From JBBSNV01 sp964458605 (GTDB lineage Bacteria > Pseudomonadota > Alphaproteobacteria > Reyranellales > JAQSWP01): a stretch of DNA of 64,000 nt. Below, in pieces: positions 43,965 to 52,791 of this stretch. The stretch is taken from positions 62,001 to 126,000 of the forward strand of contig CAYWLS010000001.1 of the NCBI GenBank assembly GCA_964458605.1, written 5' to 3'. Made by a program: the position numbers and the translations under genes. Position 1 is the first letter of the stretch; the number at the start of each line of letters is the position of its first letter. The notes beneath the pieces are model-generated. The model was not told the DNA's origin, did no database searches, and saw only the letters and a program-made list of their open reading frames with translations.

Positions 43965-45218
43965 ATGACCACCCTGATTTCCGGCGGCCGGCTGTTCGAC
44001 GGCGACCGCGAACTGGCCGACCACGGCGTGATGATCGACAACGGCAAGATCGCGCGCGTCGCGCCGATCGCCGAGTTCTCCGGCTATGCCGGCCCGCGCA
44101 TAGACGCCAAGGGCTGCACCGTGCTGCCCGGCCTGATCGACTGCCACGTCCACATGCTGATGGGCGCGGAGGGCAATCCCGGCGTGGTGCTGGAGAAGCT
44201 GCTGCCGGGCGAGATCGTCATGCGCGGCTTCCTGCACATGCAGCAGACGCTGGCCGGCGGCATCACCGCGGTGCGCGATTGCGGCGGCAAGGACTATCTC
44301 GAATTCTCCATCCGCGACGCCTGCAATGCCGGCCGCCAGCTCGGCCCCACCATCATGGCGGCGGGCCGCATGATCTGCATGACCGGCGGCCACGGCAACC
44401 GCTACGGCCGGGTCGCCGACGGCGTGGTGGACGTGGTGCGCGCGGTGCGCGAGCAGGTCCATGCCGGCTCCGACCTGATCAAGATCATGGCCACCGGCGG
44501 CGTCATGACGCCGGGCGTCAATCCGGAGGACGCGCATTACTCGGCCGAGGAGATGGCGGCCGGCATCTCCGAGGGCCATCGCTTCCACAAGCATTGCGCC
44601 AGCCACGCCCAGGGCGCCGAGGGCATCCTCAACGCCGTGCGCGGCGGCATCGATTCGATCGAGCACGGCATCTTCATGACCGACGAGTGCATCGAGGAGA
44701 TGCTGAAGCGCGGCACCTGGCTGGTGCCGACCCTGGCGGCGGTCAAGAACATCCTGCGCGGCCACGAGGGCGGCGAGCCGGGCATCCCCGACTATGTGGT
44801 GGAGAAATCCAAGCGCGTGTTCGCCCGCCACCAGGAATCGTTCAAGCTGTTCTACAAGGCCGGCGGCAAGATCGCCATGGGCACCGATTCGGGCACGCCG
44901 TTCAACCGCCACGGCGAGAACGCCATGGAGCTGGAGTACATGGCCGATATGGGCATGTCCAACCGCGACGCGCTGCACGCCTCGACCGCTTCCGCCGCCG
45001 ACCTGATGCGCCGCCGCGACATCGGCCGGCTGGCCGAGGGCAAGTCGGCCGACATGCTGATGGTCGAGGGCAATGCGCTCGCCGACATCAAGACCGTGTC
45101 GCGCCGGGAGAACCATCGCCTGGTGATCAAGCGCGGCATCGTCGCCAAGGACAGCCGCGACGCTAGCGCCAGGGGCCAGGACTCGGGCGTGCTGCTCAAC
45201 GCCGCGGCGGGGCTGTAA
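43965..45218 (+). CDS. Metal-dependent amidohydrolase (imidazolonepropionase-like)
   Basis: Amidohydrolase of 417 residues of the imidazolonepropionase/prolidase-like (Xaa-Pro, aryldialkylphosphatase) group. DCHVHM supplies the first two metal His; the bridging Lys is in DLIKIMATGGV; further His in KHCASHAQG and DSIEHGIF; the catalytic Asp in MGTDSGTPFNRHG. The composite beta domain (SGGRLFDGDRELADHG, then LAEGKSADMLMVEG) closes the fold. No signal peptide is seen. It probably cleaves a dipeptide, carbamate or cyclic amide, the exact substrate being unknown. An intrinsic-type terminator follows. Confidence 0.9.
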   Translation: MTTLISGGRLFDGDRELADHGVMIDNGKIARVAPIAEFSGYAGPRIDAKGCTVLPGLIDCHVHMLMGAEGNPGVVLEKLLPGEIVMRGFLHMQQTLAGGITAVRDCGGKDYLEFSIRDACNAGRQLGPTIMAAGRMICMTGGHGNRYGRVADGVVDVVRAVREQVHAGSDLIKIMATGGVMTPGVNPEDAHYSAEEMAAGISEGHRFHKHCASHAQGAEGILNAVRGGIDSIEHGIFMTDECIEEMLKRGTWLVPTLAAVKNILRGHEGGEPGIPDYVVEKSKRVFARHQESFKLFYKAGGKIAMGTDSGTPFNRHGENAMELEYMADMGMSNRDALHASTASAADLMRRRDIGRLAEGKSADMLMVEGNALADIKTVSRRENHRLVIKRGIVAKDSRDASARGQDSGVLLNAAAGL

Positions 45219-45249
45219 CGCCGTTTTGCCGGTTTCCATCCCGGGCAAG

Positions 45250-45282
45250 CCGCCATGCCGCAAAGCGTGGCGGTCTGCTTTT
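45250..45282 (+). terminator. Intrinsic terminator between convergent genes
   Basis: Arms CCGCCATGC and GCGTGGCGG (one G-T pair) around a six-base loop, followed by TCTGCTTTT. It closes the amidohydrolase transcript and sits against the stop of the opposite methyltransferase gene. Confidence 0.5.
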
Positions 45283-45989
45283 CAGGGCTTGCGGAAGACC
45301 ACGGCGAAGTTGTCGCTGAAGCGCCTGCCGCGCGCCAGGCCCAGGCTGGCGCCCTGCCAGGTGAAGCGGGTCAGTCCGGGAATCGCGCCGCTGCCCGAAT
45401 AGACCACCGCCAGCGGCTGCAGCCCGGCCTCGCTTGCGGCGCGCTCCAGGTCGATGCGCAGCAGCGGCGTGATATGGGCCGGATAGCTGTCCGGGCCGAA
45501 GCCGGCGAAATAGCCGCGCAGCAGCAGCGATACCGCCGAGCGCAGGCTCTCGCAATTGGGCGTCGTCACCACCAGCAGCCCCTGCCGCTTCAACAGCCGC
45601 GCCGCCTCGCGGAAGAAGCGTCGCGGATTCTCCAGATGCTCGATCACCTCCAGCGCGGCGATGGTGTCGAAGCTGGCATCGGCCAGCGCCACCGTCTCGT
45701 TGAGGTCGGCCTGGTGCCAGGCGATGGCATCGGGCAGGGCAGCCGGCCGCGCCATCAGGTCGATGGCCGCGACCTCGGCGAACATCGCGCTGTCGAGCAG
45801 CCGGCACGCCAGGCCGCCGGCGCCGGCGCCGAAATCCAGCGCCGCGCCCCGGGCGCCGTGCCGGCGCAGGCAGTCCAGCGCCATGGCGTGGATGGCGTCG
45901 CCGGAAATGCCGCCGCTCTGCTCGGCGGCGTGCTGACGGTGCTGGGCGAGGGATGTGTCCATGGCGCGGGCGTGAGGTGGTTTTGCCAT
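45282..45989 (-). CDS. SAM-dependent methyltransferase (UbiG-like)
   Basis: Class I methyltransferase of 235 residues. Motif I LDFGAGAGGLACRLL, then LEVIEHLENPRRFFREA, LLKRQGLLVVTTPN and a helical cap (SLLLRGYFAGFGPDSYPAHI). The C-terminus has FTWQGASLGL and a final strand. It resembles UbiG-like and cell-envelope sugar methyltransferases. Two starts are possible, 45989 and 45962; only 35 or 62 bp separate it from the divergent GT4 glycosyltransferase gene, so the shared promoter must be very compact. Substrate unknown. Confidence 0.82.
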   Translation of the reverse strand: MAKPPHARAMDTSLAQHRQHAAEQSGGISGDAIHAMALDCLRRHGARGAALDFGAGAGGLACRLLDSAMFAEVAAIDLMARPAALPDAIAWHQADLNETVALADASFDTIAALEVIEHLENPRRFFREAARLLKRQGLLVVTTPNCESLRSAVSLLLRGYFAGFGPDSYPAHITPLLRIDLERAASEAGLQPLAVVYSGSGAIPGLTRFTWQGASLGLARGRRFSDNFAVVFRKP

Positions 45990-46024
45990 GCTACCATGGA
46001 TCGACCATCCATCGTTGCGGCCGC

Positions 46025-47041
46025 ATGCGCTTCCTCATCGTATCCTACGCTTTCCTGCCCAGCCTGGGCGGCCAGGAGACCGCCAGCCTGATGCTGGCGG
46101 AGGAGCTGGTGCGGCGCGGCCACCAGGTCGATGTGGTGACGGCGACGCCGGACGGGCCCAAGCCGGAACTCGAGCCGGACCTCAAGCCGGACGCGCCCTT
46201 CGCCGTGCATCACCGTCCCTCGCCAGGGAAGCTGCTGGCGCTGCATGCCCGCGCCGATACGGTGATTCATAACGGCTTCAGCCTGCGCTTCGCTTGGCCA
46301 CTCTTGTCGAGGCCGCTGCTGCTGGCGCGGCGGCGCTGGCTGGTGGTGCATCAGACCTACCTGCCGCGGCGTTTCCCGCACCGGCTGGCGGTGCGGCTGG
46401 GGCGCAACGTCGCCATCAGCAAGGCGGTGGCGGCCACGGTGCCGGGCCGCAGCGCTGTGGTGCCCAACGCCTATCGCGCTGCGCTGTTTGGTTGCACCAA
46501 CGACGGCGCGCGCGACTACGACATCGCTTTCGCCGGCCGGCTGGTCAGCGACAAGGGCGGCCTGCTGCTGCTGCAGGCGCTCGAGCGGCTGCAGGGGCGG
46601 GGCCTGAGGCCGCGCACCGTCGTGATCGGCCGCGGCGAGCAGCAGCCGGCGCTGCGCGATTTCGCCGCCGCGCACGGCCTGGCGGTCGATTTCGCCGGAC
46701 CGCAATTCGGCGCGGCGCTGGCCGGGCTGCTCAACCGGGCGCGCGTTCTGGTGGTGCCGTCGATCTGGGCCGAGCCGTTCGGCATCGTCGCGCTGGAGGG
46801 CATCGCCTGCGGCTGCGTGGCGATCGGCTCCGCCGGCGGCGGCCTGGCCGATGCGATCGGGCCGTGCGGCCTGACCTTTCCCAATGGCGACGTCGAGGCG
46901 CTGGCCGACGCCATCGCGCGGCTGCTGGGCGATGCCGCGCTGCGACAGTCGATGCGGGAGGCGGCGCCGGCGCATCTGGCGCGCCACATGCCGCGCGCCA
47001 TCGTCGACCGCTATCTGCAGCTCTTGAAGATCAGCGCTTGA
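46025..47041 (+). CDS. GT4 family glycosyltransferase
   Basis: Glycosyltransferase of 338 residues with the GT-B fold of family 4. It starts MRFLIVSYAFLPSLGGQETA, the usual N-terminal sugar-acceptor domain start. The donor domain shows IAFAGRLVSDKGGLLLLQAL and SIWAEPFGIVALEGIACG, the E-x7-E motif. Between two methyltransferase genes on the other strand, it points to a small polysaccharide or glycolipid decoration locus. Its stop overlaps the convergent TylF-like gene by 11 bases. Confidence 0.88.
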   Translation: MRFLIVSYAFLPSLGGQETASLMLAEELVRRGHQVDVVTATPDGPKPELEPDLKPDAPFAVHHRPSPGKLLALHARADTVIHNGFSLRFAWPLLSRPLLLARRRWLVVHQTYLPRRFPHRLAVRLGRNVAISKAVAATVPGRSAVVPNAYRAALFGCTNDGARDYDIAFAGRLVSDKGGLLLLQALERLQGRGLRPRTVVIGRGEQQPALRDFAAAHGLAVDFAGPQFGAALAGLLNRARVLVVPSIWAEPFGIVALEGIACGCVAIGSAGGGLADAIGPCGLTFPNGDVEALADAIARLLGDAALRQSMREAAPAHLARHMPRAIVDRYLQLLKISA

Positions 47042-47885
47042 CGAAATAGCGCACGCAGGGATCGGCCTGCAACAGCTCCGGCTTCAGGCCGCGCCCGGCC
47101 ATGAACTCGTTGACCGCCTTCTGGCAGCCGACGAAGAAGCCGTAATCGTCGACGATGACGATGCCGCCCGGCACCACCTGGTCGTAGAGCTGCTCCAGGC
47201 AGGTCTTGGTCGATTGGTACCAGTCGCCGTCCAGCCGCAGCACCGCGATCGGCCCGATGCGCGTCTTCCAGGCCGGCAGCGTGTCCTGGAACCAGCCCTT
47301 GACGATATGGCTGTGCGCGGCGGGAAAGCCGCTGGCGGCGACGATGGCGCGGCAGGCGCTTTCCTCGGCGGCGTTCATGGCGTGGGGCTTGAGCGCGCCG
47401 CCCAGCTCGGCGGCCGACAGGCTGTCGATGCCTTTGCCGTGCAGCATGCGCGCCGCCCAGTCGCCGTCCTGCGGCGTGACGTCGGGCATGCCCTCGAAGG
47501 AATCGAAGCCGAAGATGGGATTGTCTTGTGGCTTGCCGCCGTTGCGCAGCAGGGCGCGGGCCCAGAACGCCAGCGCGCCGCCGCGCCAGGTGCCGCATTC
47601 GACGAAGGCGCCGCGCAGGGCGTTGTCGGTCACGTAGCGCGCCGCGGTTTCGAGGTTGAGGATGCCGGCCTGGCTGAGCTGGGTGTGGTCGGCCACCGCA
47701 TGCCAGTCGCGCGCGATGGCCTGCGCCTGGTCGGCGTCGGCGAAGCCGGATCGGACCAGCCCGCGCCGGAAGCTGCGCGCGCCGCGCCGCAACTTGGCAT
47801 CGCGATAGAACCGGTAGAGCGGCCGGGTCAGCGGATGCGATTTCAGCGCGTTGCGCTGGCGGGCGGACAGCATGGCCCCGAGCAT
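47031..47885 (-). CDS. TylF/MycF-family O-methyltransferase
   Basis: Protein of 284 residues like macrocin O-methyltransferases that methylate a sugar hydroxyl in a metal-dependent way. FVECGTWRGGALAFWARAL is the SAM motif; FGFDSFEGMPDVTPQDG and LDGDWYQSTKTCLEQLYD with VVPGGIVIVDDYGFFVGCQ carry the metal-binding Asp residues of TylF. ATG 47885 is taken; a TTG at 47909 is possible. With the GT4 gene (11-base stop overlap) and another methyltransferase, it could modify a surface sugar. Confidence 0.83.
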   Translation of the reverse strand: MLGAMLSARQRNALKSHPLTRPLYRFYRDAKLRRGARSFRRGLVRSGFADADQAQAIARDWHAVADHTQLSQAGILNLETAARYVTDNALRGAFVECGTWRGGALAFWARALLRNGGKPQDNPIFGFDSFEGMPDVTPQDGDWAARMLHGKGIDSLSAAELGGALKPHAMNAAEESACRAIVAASGFPAAHSHIVKGWFQDTLPAWKTRIGPIAVLRLDGDWYQSTKTCLEQLYDQVVPGGIVIVDDYGFFVGCQKAVNEFMAGRGLKPELLQADPCVRYFVKR

Positions 47886-47971
47886 GGGCAGGCCGCGGGC
47901 GGCGGTCAATCGGCTGGTTGACAGCGCCGTTGGCGCCGCCAGACTGGCCGCAAAAGAGGATCGGGGAGGCG

Positions 47972-49258
47972 ATGAGCGATTTCGATGCGCCGCTGAAGCT
48001 CAGCCGCGACGCGCTGGAGGCGCTGCAGTTTGGACGGCTGCGCGCCACGCTCGAGCGGGTCTATGCCAAGGTGGCGCCCTATCGCGCCAAGTGCCAGGCC
48101 GCGCAGGTGCATCCCGACGACCTGCGCAGCCTGGACGACCTGGCGAAGTTCCCCTTCACCGAGAAGGACGATCTGCGTCGCGCCTATCCGTTCGGGCTGT
48201 TCGCCGTGCCGCGCGAGAAGATTCTGCGGCTGCACGCCTCCTCCGGCACCACCGGCCGGCCCACCGTGGTGGGCTACACCCAGGCCGATCTCGACGCCTG
48301 GTCCCTGCTGGTGGCGCGCTCGATCCGCGCCGCCGGCGGCCGGCCCGGCGACATCGTGCATGTCGCCTATGGCTACGGGCTGTTCACCGGCGGGCTGGGC
48401 GCGCATTACGGCGCGGAGCGGCTAGGTTGCACCGTGGTGCCGATGTCGGGCGGCCAGACCGAGAAGCAGGTGCAGCTCATCCGCGAGCTGGGCGCCACCG
48501 TCGTCATGGTGACGCCGTCCTACATGCTGGCCATCGCCGACGAGTTCGCCCGGCTGGGCATCGATCCGCGCTCGACCAGCCTGCGCGTCGGCATCCACGG
48601 CGCTGAGCCCTGGACCGAGGCGATGCGGGCCGAGATCGAAGCGCGCATGGGCATCGACGCGGTCGATATCTACGGCCTGTCCGAGGTGATGGGGCCGGGC
48701 GTCGCCTCCGAGTTCGTCGAGGCCAAGGACGGCGCCACCATCTGGGAGGACCACTTTCTGCCCGAGACGGTCGATCCGCAGACCGGCCAGCGCGTGGCCG
48801 ACGGCGAGGCGGGCGAGCTGGTGTTCACCACCCTGACCAAGGAGGCGCTGCCGCTGGTGCGCTATCGCACGCGCGATCTCACCCGGCTGCTGCCGGGGCA
48901 GGTGACGGCGATGCGCCGCCTGCAGCGCATCGCCGGGCGCAGCGACGACATGCTGATCGTGCGCGGCGTCAACGTCTTTCCCAGCCAGATCGAGGCGCTG
49001 ATCCTGCAGGACCAGCGCTTGGCGCCGCACTACCTGCTGGAGCTGGGCCGCGACGGCCGCATGGACACGCTCAAGGTGCTGGTCGAGCCGCGCGCGGCGC
49101 TCAACGATCCCGGCACCCATGGCGAATTGTCGGGCGGGCTGACAAGGCGCATCAAGGAGCTGGTGGGCGTGACCTGCACGGTCGAGATCGTCGAGGTCGG
49201 CCGCATCGAACGCTCGATCGGCAAGGCAAAACGGGTGGTGGATTTGCGAGGGAAGTGA
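47972..49258 (+). CDS. paaK: Phenylacetate-CoA ligase
   Basis: Adenylate-forming ligase of 428 residues, PaaK subfamily, making phenylacetyl-CoA (or a close aryl-acetate thioester). Motifs: HASSGTTGRPTVVGYTQADL (P-loop), GIHGAEPWTEAMR, VDIYGLSEVMGPGVASE, LPLVRYRTRDLTRLL, GRSDDMLIVRGVNVFPSQIE. GGGGAGGCG precedes ATG 47972. No paaABCDE oxygenase genes are nearby, so it may be part of a split pathway or an indole-acetate route, possibly with the indolepyruvate oxidoreductase at 59-62 kb. Confidence 0.92.
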   Translation: MSDFDAPLKLSRDALEALQFGRLRATLERVYAKVAPYRAKCQAAQVHPDDLRSLDDLAKFPFTEKDDLRRAYPFGLFAVPREKILRLHASSGTTGRPTVVGYTQADLDAWSLLVARSIRAAGGRPGDIVHVAYGYGLFTGGLGAHYGAERLGCTVVPMSGGQTEKQVQLIRELGATVVMVTPSYMLAIADEFARLGIDPRSTSLRVGIHGAEPWTEAMRAEIEARMGIDAVDIYGLSEVMGPGVASEFVEAKDGATIWEDHFLPETVDPQTGQRVADGEAGELVFTTLTKEALPLVRYRTRDLTRLLPGQVTAMRRLQRIAGRSDDMLIVRGVNVFPSQIEALILQDQRLAPHYLLELGRDGRMDTLKVLVEPRAALNDPGTHGELSGGLTRRIKELVGVTCTVEIVEVGRIERSIGKAKRVVDLRGK

Positions 49259-49261
49259 TTT

Positions 49262-49347
49262 CGTCGTGCTGAGCGGAGCGAAGCACCGTGCTTCGCCAAT
49301 GGCGACGGTTCCGCTGAAGCAAGATCCTTCGTTTCGCTCAGGATGAC
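49262..49347. repeat. GAGCGAAGC-type intergenic repeat, copy 2 (shorter)
   Basis: Starts CGTCGTGCTGAGCGGAGCGAAGC and ends GATCCTTCGTTTCGCTCAGGATGACGGA, inverted ends as in the copy at 19102. The centre is reduced. It lies between convergent paaK and pyruvate kinase genes. Confidence 0.8.
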
Positions 49348-49350
49348 GGA

Positions 49351-50778
49351 TTACTTCTTCTTCGCGTCGACATAGGCGATGCGCAGGATGTTGGTGGCGC
49401 CGGGGGTGCCGAAGGGCACGCCGGCGGTGACCACCAGGCGCTGGCCTTCCTCGGCCAGGCCCTCGTGCCGCGCCGCGCGCTGCGCTTTGACCACCATGTC
49501 GCCGAAACTGTGCGCGTCCTCGGTCCGTACCGGGTGCACGCCCCATACCAGCGCCAGCCGCCGCGCCGTGTCCAGCTTGGGCGTCAGGCAAAGGATCGGC
49601 ACGTCGGGCCGTTCGCGCGCGGCGCGCAAGGTGGTCGAGCCGGAGGTGGTGTAGGTGACGATCGCCGCCGCGCTCAGGGTGTGGGCGCATTGCCGCGCCG
49701 CGGCCGAGATGGCGTCGGCGGTGGTGGCTTCCGGATCGGCGCGGGCGGCGTTGACGATCTGGCGATAGGTCGGATCGCGCTCCACCCGGCACAATATGCG
49801 GTCCATCATGCGCACCGCCTCGACCGGATAGTCGCCCGAGGCCGTCTCGGCCGACAGCATCACCGCGTCGGCGCCGTCATAGACCGCGGTGGCGACGTCG
49901 GAGGCCTCGGCCCGGGTCGGGGTCGGCGCGTGCACCATGGAATCCAGCATCTGCGTCGCCACCACCGCCGGCGTGCCGGTAGCGTGGCAGGCGCGCAGGA
50001 TCGATTTCTGGGTCGGCGGCACGTCTTCCGGCGGCATCTCCACGCCCAGGTCGCCGCGCGCCACCATGATGGCGTCGCTGAGATCGAGGATCTCCTGCAG
50101 GTGCTCGATCGCCGCCGGCTTCTCCAGCTTGGCCATCACCGCAGCGCGGCCTGCCACCAGCTTGCGCAGCTCGGCCACGTCGGCGGCGCGCTGCACGAAG
50201 GACAGCGCCACCCAGTCGACGCCCAGCGCCATGCCGGTGTCGAGGTCGCGATAGTCCTTCTCGGTCATGGCCGATAGCGGCACCACCGTGTCGGGCAGGT
50301 TGACGCCCTTGTGGTCGGACACGGCGCCGCCCACCGCCACCTCGGTGTCCGCCCAGTCGGCGCCGGATTTGATCACCCGCAGCCGCACCTTGCCGTCGTC
50401 GATCAGCAGCGCGCTGCCGGCCTGCAGCGCCTTGAACACCTCGGGATGGGGCAGGGCGGCCTTGCGCGCATCGCCGGCGAAATCGCCCAGCTCGAGGCGG
50501 AAGGCGTCGCCCGCCTTCAGCTCCGCCTTGCCGCCGGCGAAATCGCCCAGCCGCAGCTTGGGCCCCTGCAGGTCCATCAGGATGCCGACCGGCCGGCCGA
50601 CCTCCTTCTCCAGCGCGCGCAGGATCTTGACCCGCTCGGCGTGGTCTTGGGCGGCGCCGTGGCTGAAATTCAGGCGGAACACGTCGGCCCCGGCGTCGAA
50701 CAGCGCGCGGATGCGCTCGGCCGTCGAGCTGGACGGCCCCAGTGTGGCGATGATCTTGGCGAAACGGTTACGATGCAT
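49351..50778 (-). CDS. pyk: Pyruvate kinase
   Basis: Glycolytic kinase of 475 residues, PEP + ADP to pyruvate + ATP. Signatures: TKIIATLGPSS-like AKIIATLGPSSST, RLNFSHGA, MVARGDLGVEMP, DSMVHAPTPTRAEASDVATA and VMLSAETASGDYP. The C-terminal allosteric domain is complete. It overlaps the 3' end of a methyltransferase gene by 11 bases and is the last gene of an operon that also has glycerate 2-kinase, an arrangement like TtuD-TtuE of Agrobacterium tartrate loci, where the kinases feed glycerate to pyruvate. Confidence 0.95.
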   Translation of the reverse strand: MHRNRFAKIIATLGPSSSTAERIRALFDAGADVFRLNFSHGAAQDHAERVKILRALEKEVGRPVGILMDLQGPKLRLGDFAGGKAELKAGDAFRLELGDFAGDARKAALPHPEVFKALQAGSALLIDDGKVRLRVIKSGADWADTEVAVGGAVSDHKGVNLPDTVVPLSAMTEKDYRDLDTGMALGVDWVALSFVQRAADVAELRKLVAGRAAVMAKLEKPAAIEHLQEILDLSDAIMVARGDLGVEMPPEDVPPTQKSILRACHATGTPAVVATQMLDSMVHAPTPTRAEASDVATAVYDGADAVMLSAETASGDYPVEAVRMMDRILCRVERDPTYRQIVNAARADPEATTADAISAAARQCAHTLSAAAIVTYTTSGSTTLRAARERPDVPILCLTPKLDTARRLALVWGVHPVRTEDAHSFGDMVVKAQRAARHEGLAEEGQRLVVTAGVPFGTPGATNILRIAYVDAKKK

Positions 50779-51460
50779 GGGCGGTCGCGCGGCTCGGCTT
50801 GCGGGCTTCGATAACCACCGAATGTGGCGTTTCGAAGTCGCTCTCGTATTCGGTGTCGAGGATTTCGCGGCCCACCACGCCGGAGTCGCGGCACGGCAGG
50901 CGGCGCTCGATATCGACGAATCCCGCCTTGTGCGCCAGCTCGCGCAGATAGGATTCCGACAGCGCCATCAGGTGCTCGCCGCGGCAGAACACGAAATTGG
51001 CGAAGCGCCCGCCGATGCTGTCGCGCCGGTCGGGGAAGTCGGAGAACCAGGCGAGATCGTTCTCCAGGTATTTCTTGCAGGCGTTGCCGATATCCGGCCC
51101 GCCGATGCGGATGGCGCCGCCCGGCTGCAGCACGCGGAACATGTCGGCGAAATGGCGCGGCAGGACGCGGTCGGGCAGGTGCTCGATGACGTGGAACGAA
51201 TAGATCGTCGCCACCGAGTTGTCGCGGAACGGCAGCCGGTCGCGCAGATCGGCCCACAGGTCGAGCCGGGCCGAGACGATGTTGCCGTCGACGTTGAGCC
51301 AGCCGGGTACGTATTTGCCCTTGCCCGGCCCGAGATGGACCTTGAGCGGCGTGCGCGGCTGGCGCAGCGCGGCGTAGAGCCGGCCGTTCAGCCACATCGG
51401 CGGGCGCAGCACGCCGTAATAGAGGCGCTTGACCCAGTCCGCCGTCATGCCGTCAGCCAT
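50768..51460 (-). CDS. SAM-dependent methyltransferase
   Basis: Protein of 230 residues of the methyltransferase 11 type. KVHLGPGKGKYVPGWLNVDG is motif I, IYSFHVIEHLPDRVLPRHFA and LQPGGAIRIGGPDIG follow, with ARLDLWADLRDRLPF in the linker. It has an N-terminal helix DWVKRLYYGVLRPP. Its position between glycerate kinase and pyruvate kinase in a metabolic operon is odd and its substrate is unknown. It starts 27 bp after the glycerate kinase stop and overlaps pyk. Confidence 0.8.
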   Translation of the reverse strand: MADGMTADWVKRLYYGVLRPPMWLNGRLYAALRQPRTPLKVHLGPGKGKYVPGWLNVDGNIVSARLDLWADLRDRLPFRDNSVATIYSFHVIEHLPDRVLPRHFADMFRVLQPGGAIRIGGPDIGNACKKYLENDLAWFSDFPDRRDSIGGRFANFVFCRGEHLMALSESYLRELAHKAGFVDIERRLPCRDSGVVGREILDTEYESDFETPHSVVIEARKPSRATAHAS

Positions 51461-51487
51461 GGCGCTCGACCTTGCCCTTCGCGTGTG

Positions 51488-52780
51488 TCACCCGATCAGT
51501 ATGGCACGAAAATCGTTGACGTTGGTGCGGGTCGGGCCGGTGACGATCAAATCGCCCAGCGCGGCGAACAGGCGGTAGGAATCGTTGCCGTCGAGCAGCG
51601 CCTGCGGATCGAGCCCGGCGGCGCGCGCCCGCGCCAGCGTGTCGGACAGCACCAGCGCGCCGGCATTGTCTTCCGAGCCGTCGATGCCGTCGGTGTCGCC
51701 GGCCACGGCGGTGATGCCGTCGTGGGCGATGCCGGCCGCGCCATCCAGCGCCAGGGCCAGCCCCAGCAGATATTCGCAATTGCGCCCGCCGCGACCCTGG
51801 CCGCGCATCGTCACGGTGGTCTCGCCGCCGGAGATCAGGGCGGTACGCTGGCCTTGCCCAGTCAGGTCGCGTGCCGCCTGCAGCGCCATGGCGGCGTGTT
51901 CGGCCGCCACTGCGCGCGCCTCGCCCTCGATGCGGTCGCCCAGGTTGCGCACGGCGTAGCCGTGCCGTGCGGCGAGCGCCGAAGCGGCCTGCAGCGAACG
52001 TGCCGGCGTGGCGACGATCGTGGTGGTGGCGCGGGACAGGCGGGGATCGCCCGGCTTGGGCGTCTCCTCGATCTGTCCGCGCGCACCGGCCTCCAGCCGC
52101 TGCCGCACATGGGGCGGCGGCTCGATGCCGTATCGCGCCAGCACCGCGAGCGCATCGGCGAAAGTCGAGGGATCGGCCACGGTGGGGCCGGAGGCGATCA
52201 CCGAAAGATCGTCGCCCGGCACGTCGGAGATGGCGAAGGCCGCCAGCCGCGCCGGATAGGCTGCCACGGCGAGGCGTCCGCCTTTGATCGCCGACAGATG
52301 CTTGCGCACCGTGTTCATGGCGTCGATCGGCGCGCCCGAGCGCAGCAGGGCGCGGTTGACCGCCTGCTTGTCCTCCAGCGACACGCCGTCGGCCGGCAGC
52401 GCCAGCAGCGCCGAGCCGCCGCCGGAGATCAGCGCGATCACCAGCTCGTCCTCGGTCAGGCCCTGCACCGCCTGCAGCATGCGCCCCGCCGCCTCGCGGC
52501 CGGCGGCGTCGGGCACCGGATGGGCCGCTTCGATCACCTCGATCTGCCGGCACGGCGCGCCGTGGCCGTAGCGCGTCACCACCAGGCCGGACAAGGGATG
52601 CGGCCAGTGGTCCTCGACCGCCTTGGCCATCGCCGCGGCCGCCTTGCCGGCGCCAATCACGATGGTGCGGCCTTTGGGCGGTGCGAGCCCGGCCAGATAG
52701 GGCGCCAGGCATTGCGCCGGGCTGGCGGCTTCGATCGCCGCCTCGAACAGCGCGCGCAGCAGGCTGCGTTTGTCGTTCAT
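51488..52780 (-). CDS. Glycerate 2-kinase (GckA/TtuD type)
   Basis: Kinase of 430 residues, D-glycerate + ATP to 2-phosphoglycerate, of the MOFRL family. RTIVIGAGKAAAAMAKAVED, ALISGGGSALLALPADGVSL and KHLSAIKGGRLAVAAYPARL mark the N-terminal domain; TALISGGETTVTMRGQGRGG and DTDGIDGSEDNAGALV the C-terminal one. Between a DMT transporter and pyk, it fits a glycerate branch where GlcDEF (35-41 kb) makes glyoxylate as a possible source. No tartronate-semialdehyde reductase or carboligase is seen in the window. Confidence 0.92.
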   Translation of the reverse strand: MNDKRSLLRALFEAAIEAASPAQCLAPYLAGLAPPKGRTIVIGAGKAAAAMAKAVEDHWPHPLSGLVVTRYGHGAPCRQIEVIEAAHPVPDAAGREAAGRMLQAVQGLTEDELVIALISGGGSALLALPADGVSLEDKQAVNRALLRSGAPIDAMNTVRKHLSAIKGGRLAVAAYPARLAAFAISDVPGDDLSVIASGPTVADPSTFADALAVLARYGIEPPPHVRQRLEAGARGQIEETPKPGDPRLSRATTTIVATPARSLQAASALAARHGYAVRNLGDRIEGEARAVAAEHAAMALQAARDLTGQGQRTALISGGETTVTMRGQGRGGRNCEYLLGLALALDGAAGIAHDGITAVAGDTDGIDGSEDNAGALVLSDTLARARAAGLDPQALLDGNDSYRLFAALGDLIVTGPTRTNVNDFRAILIG

Positions 52781-52791
52781 GGTGCCGTCGC

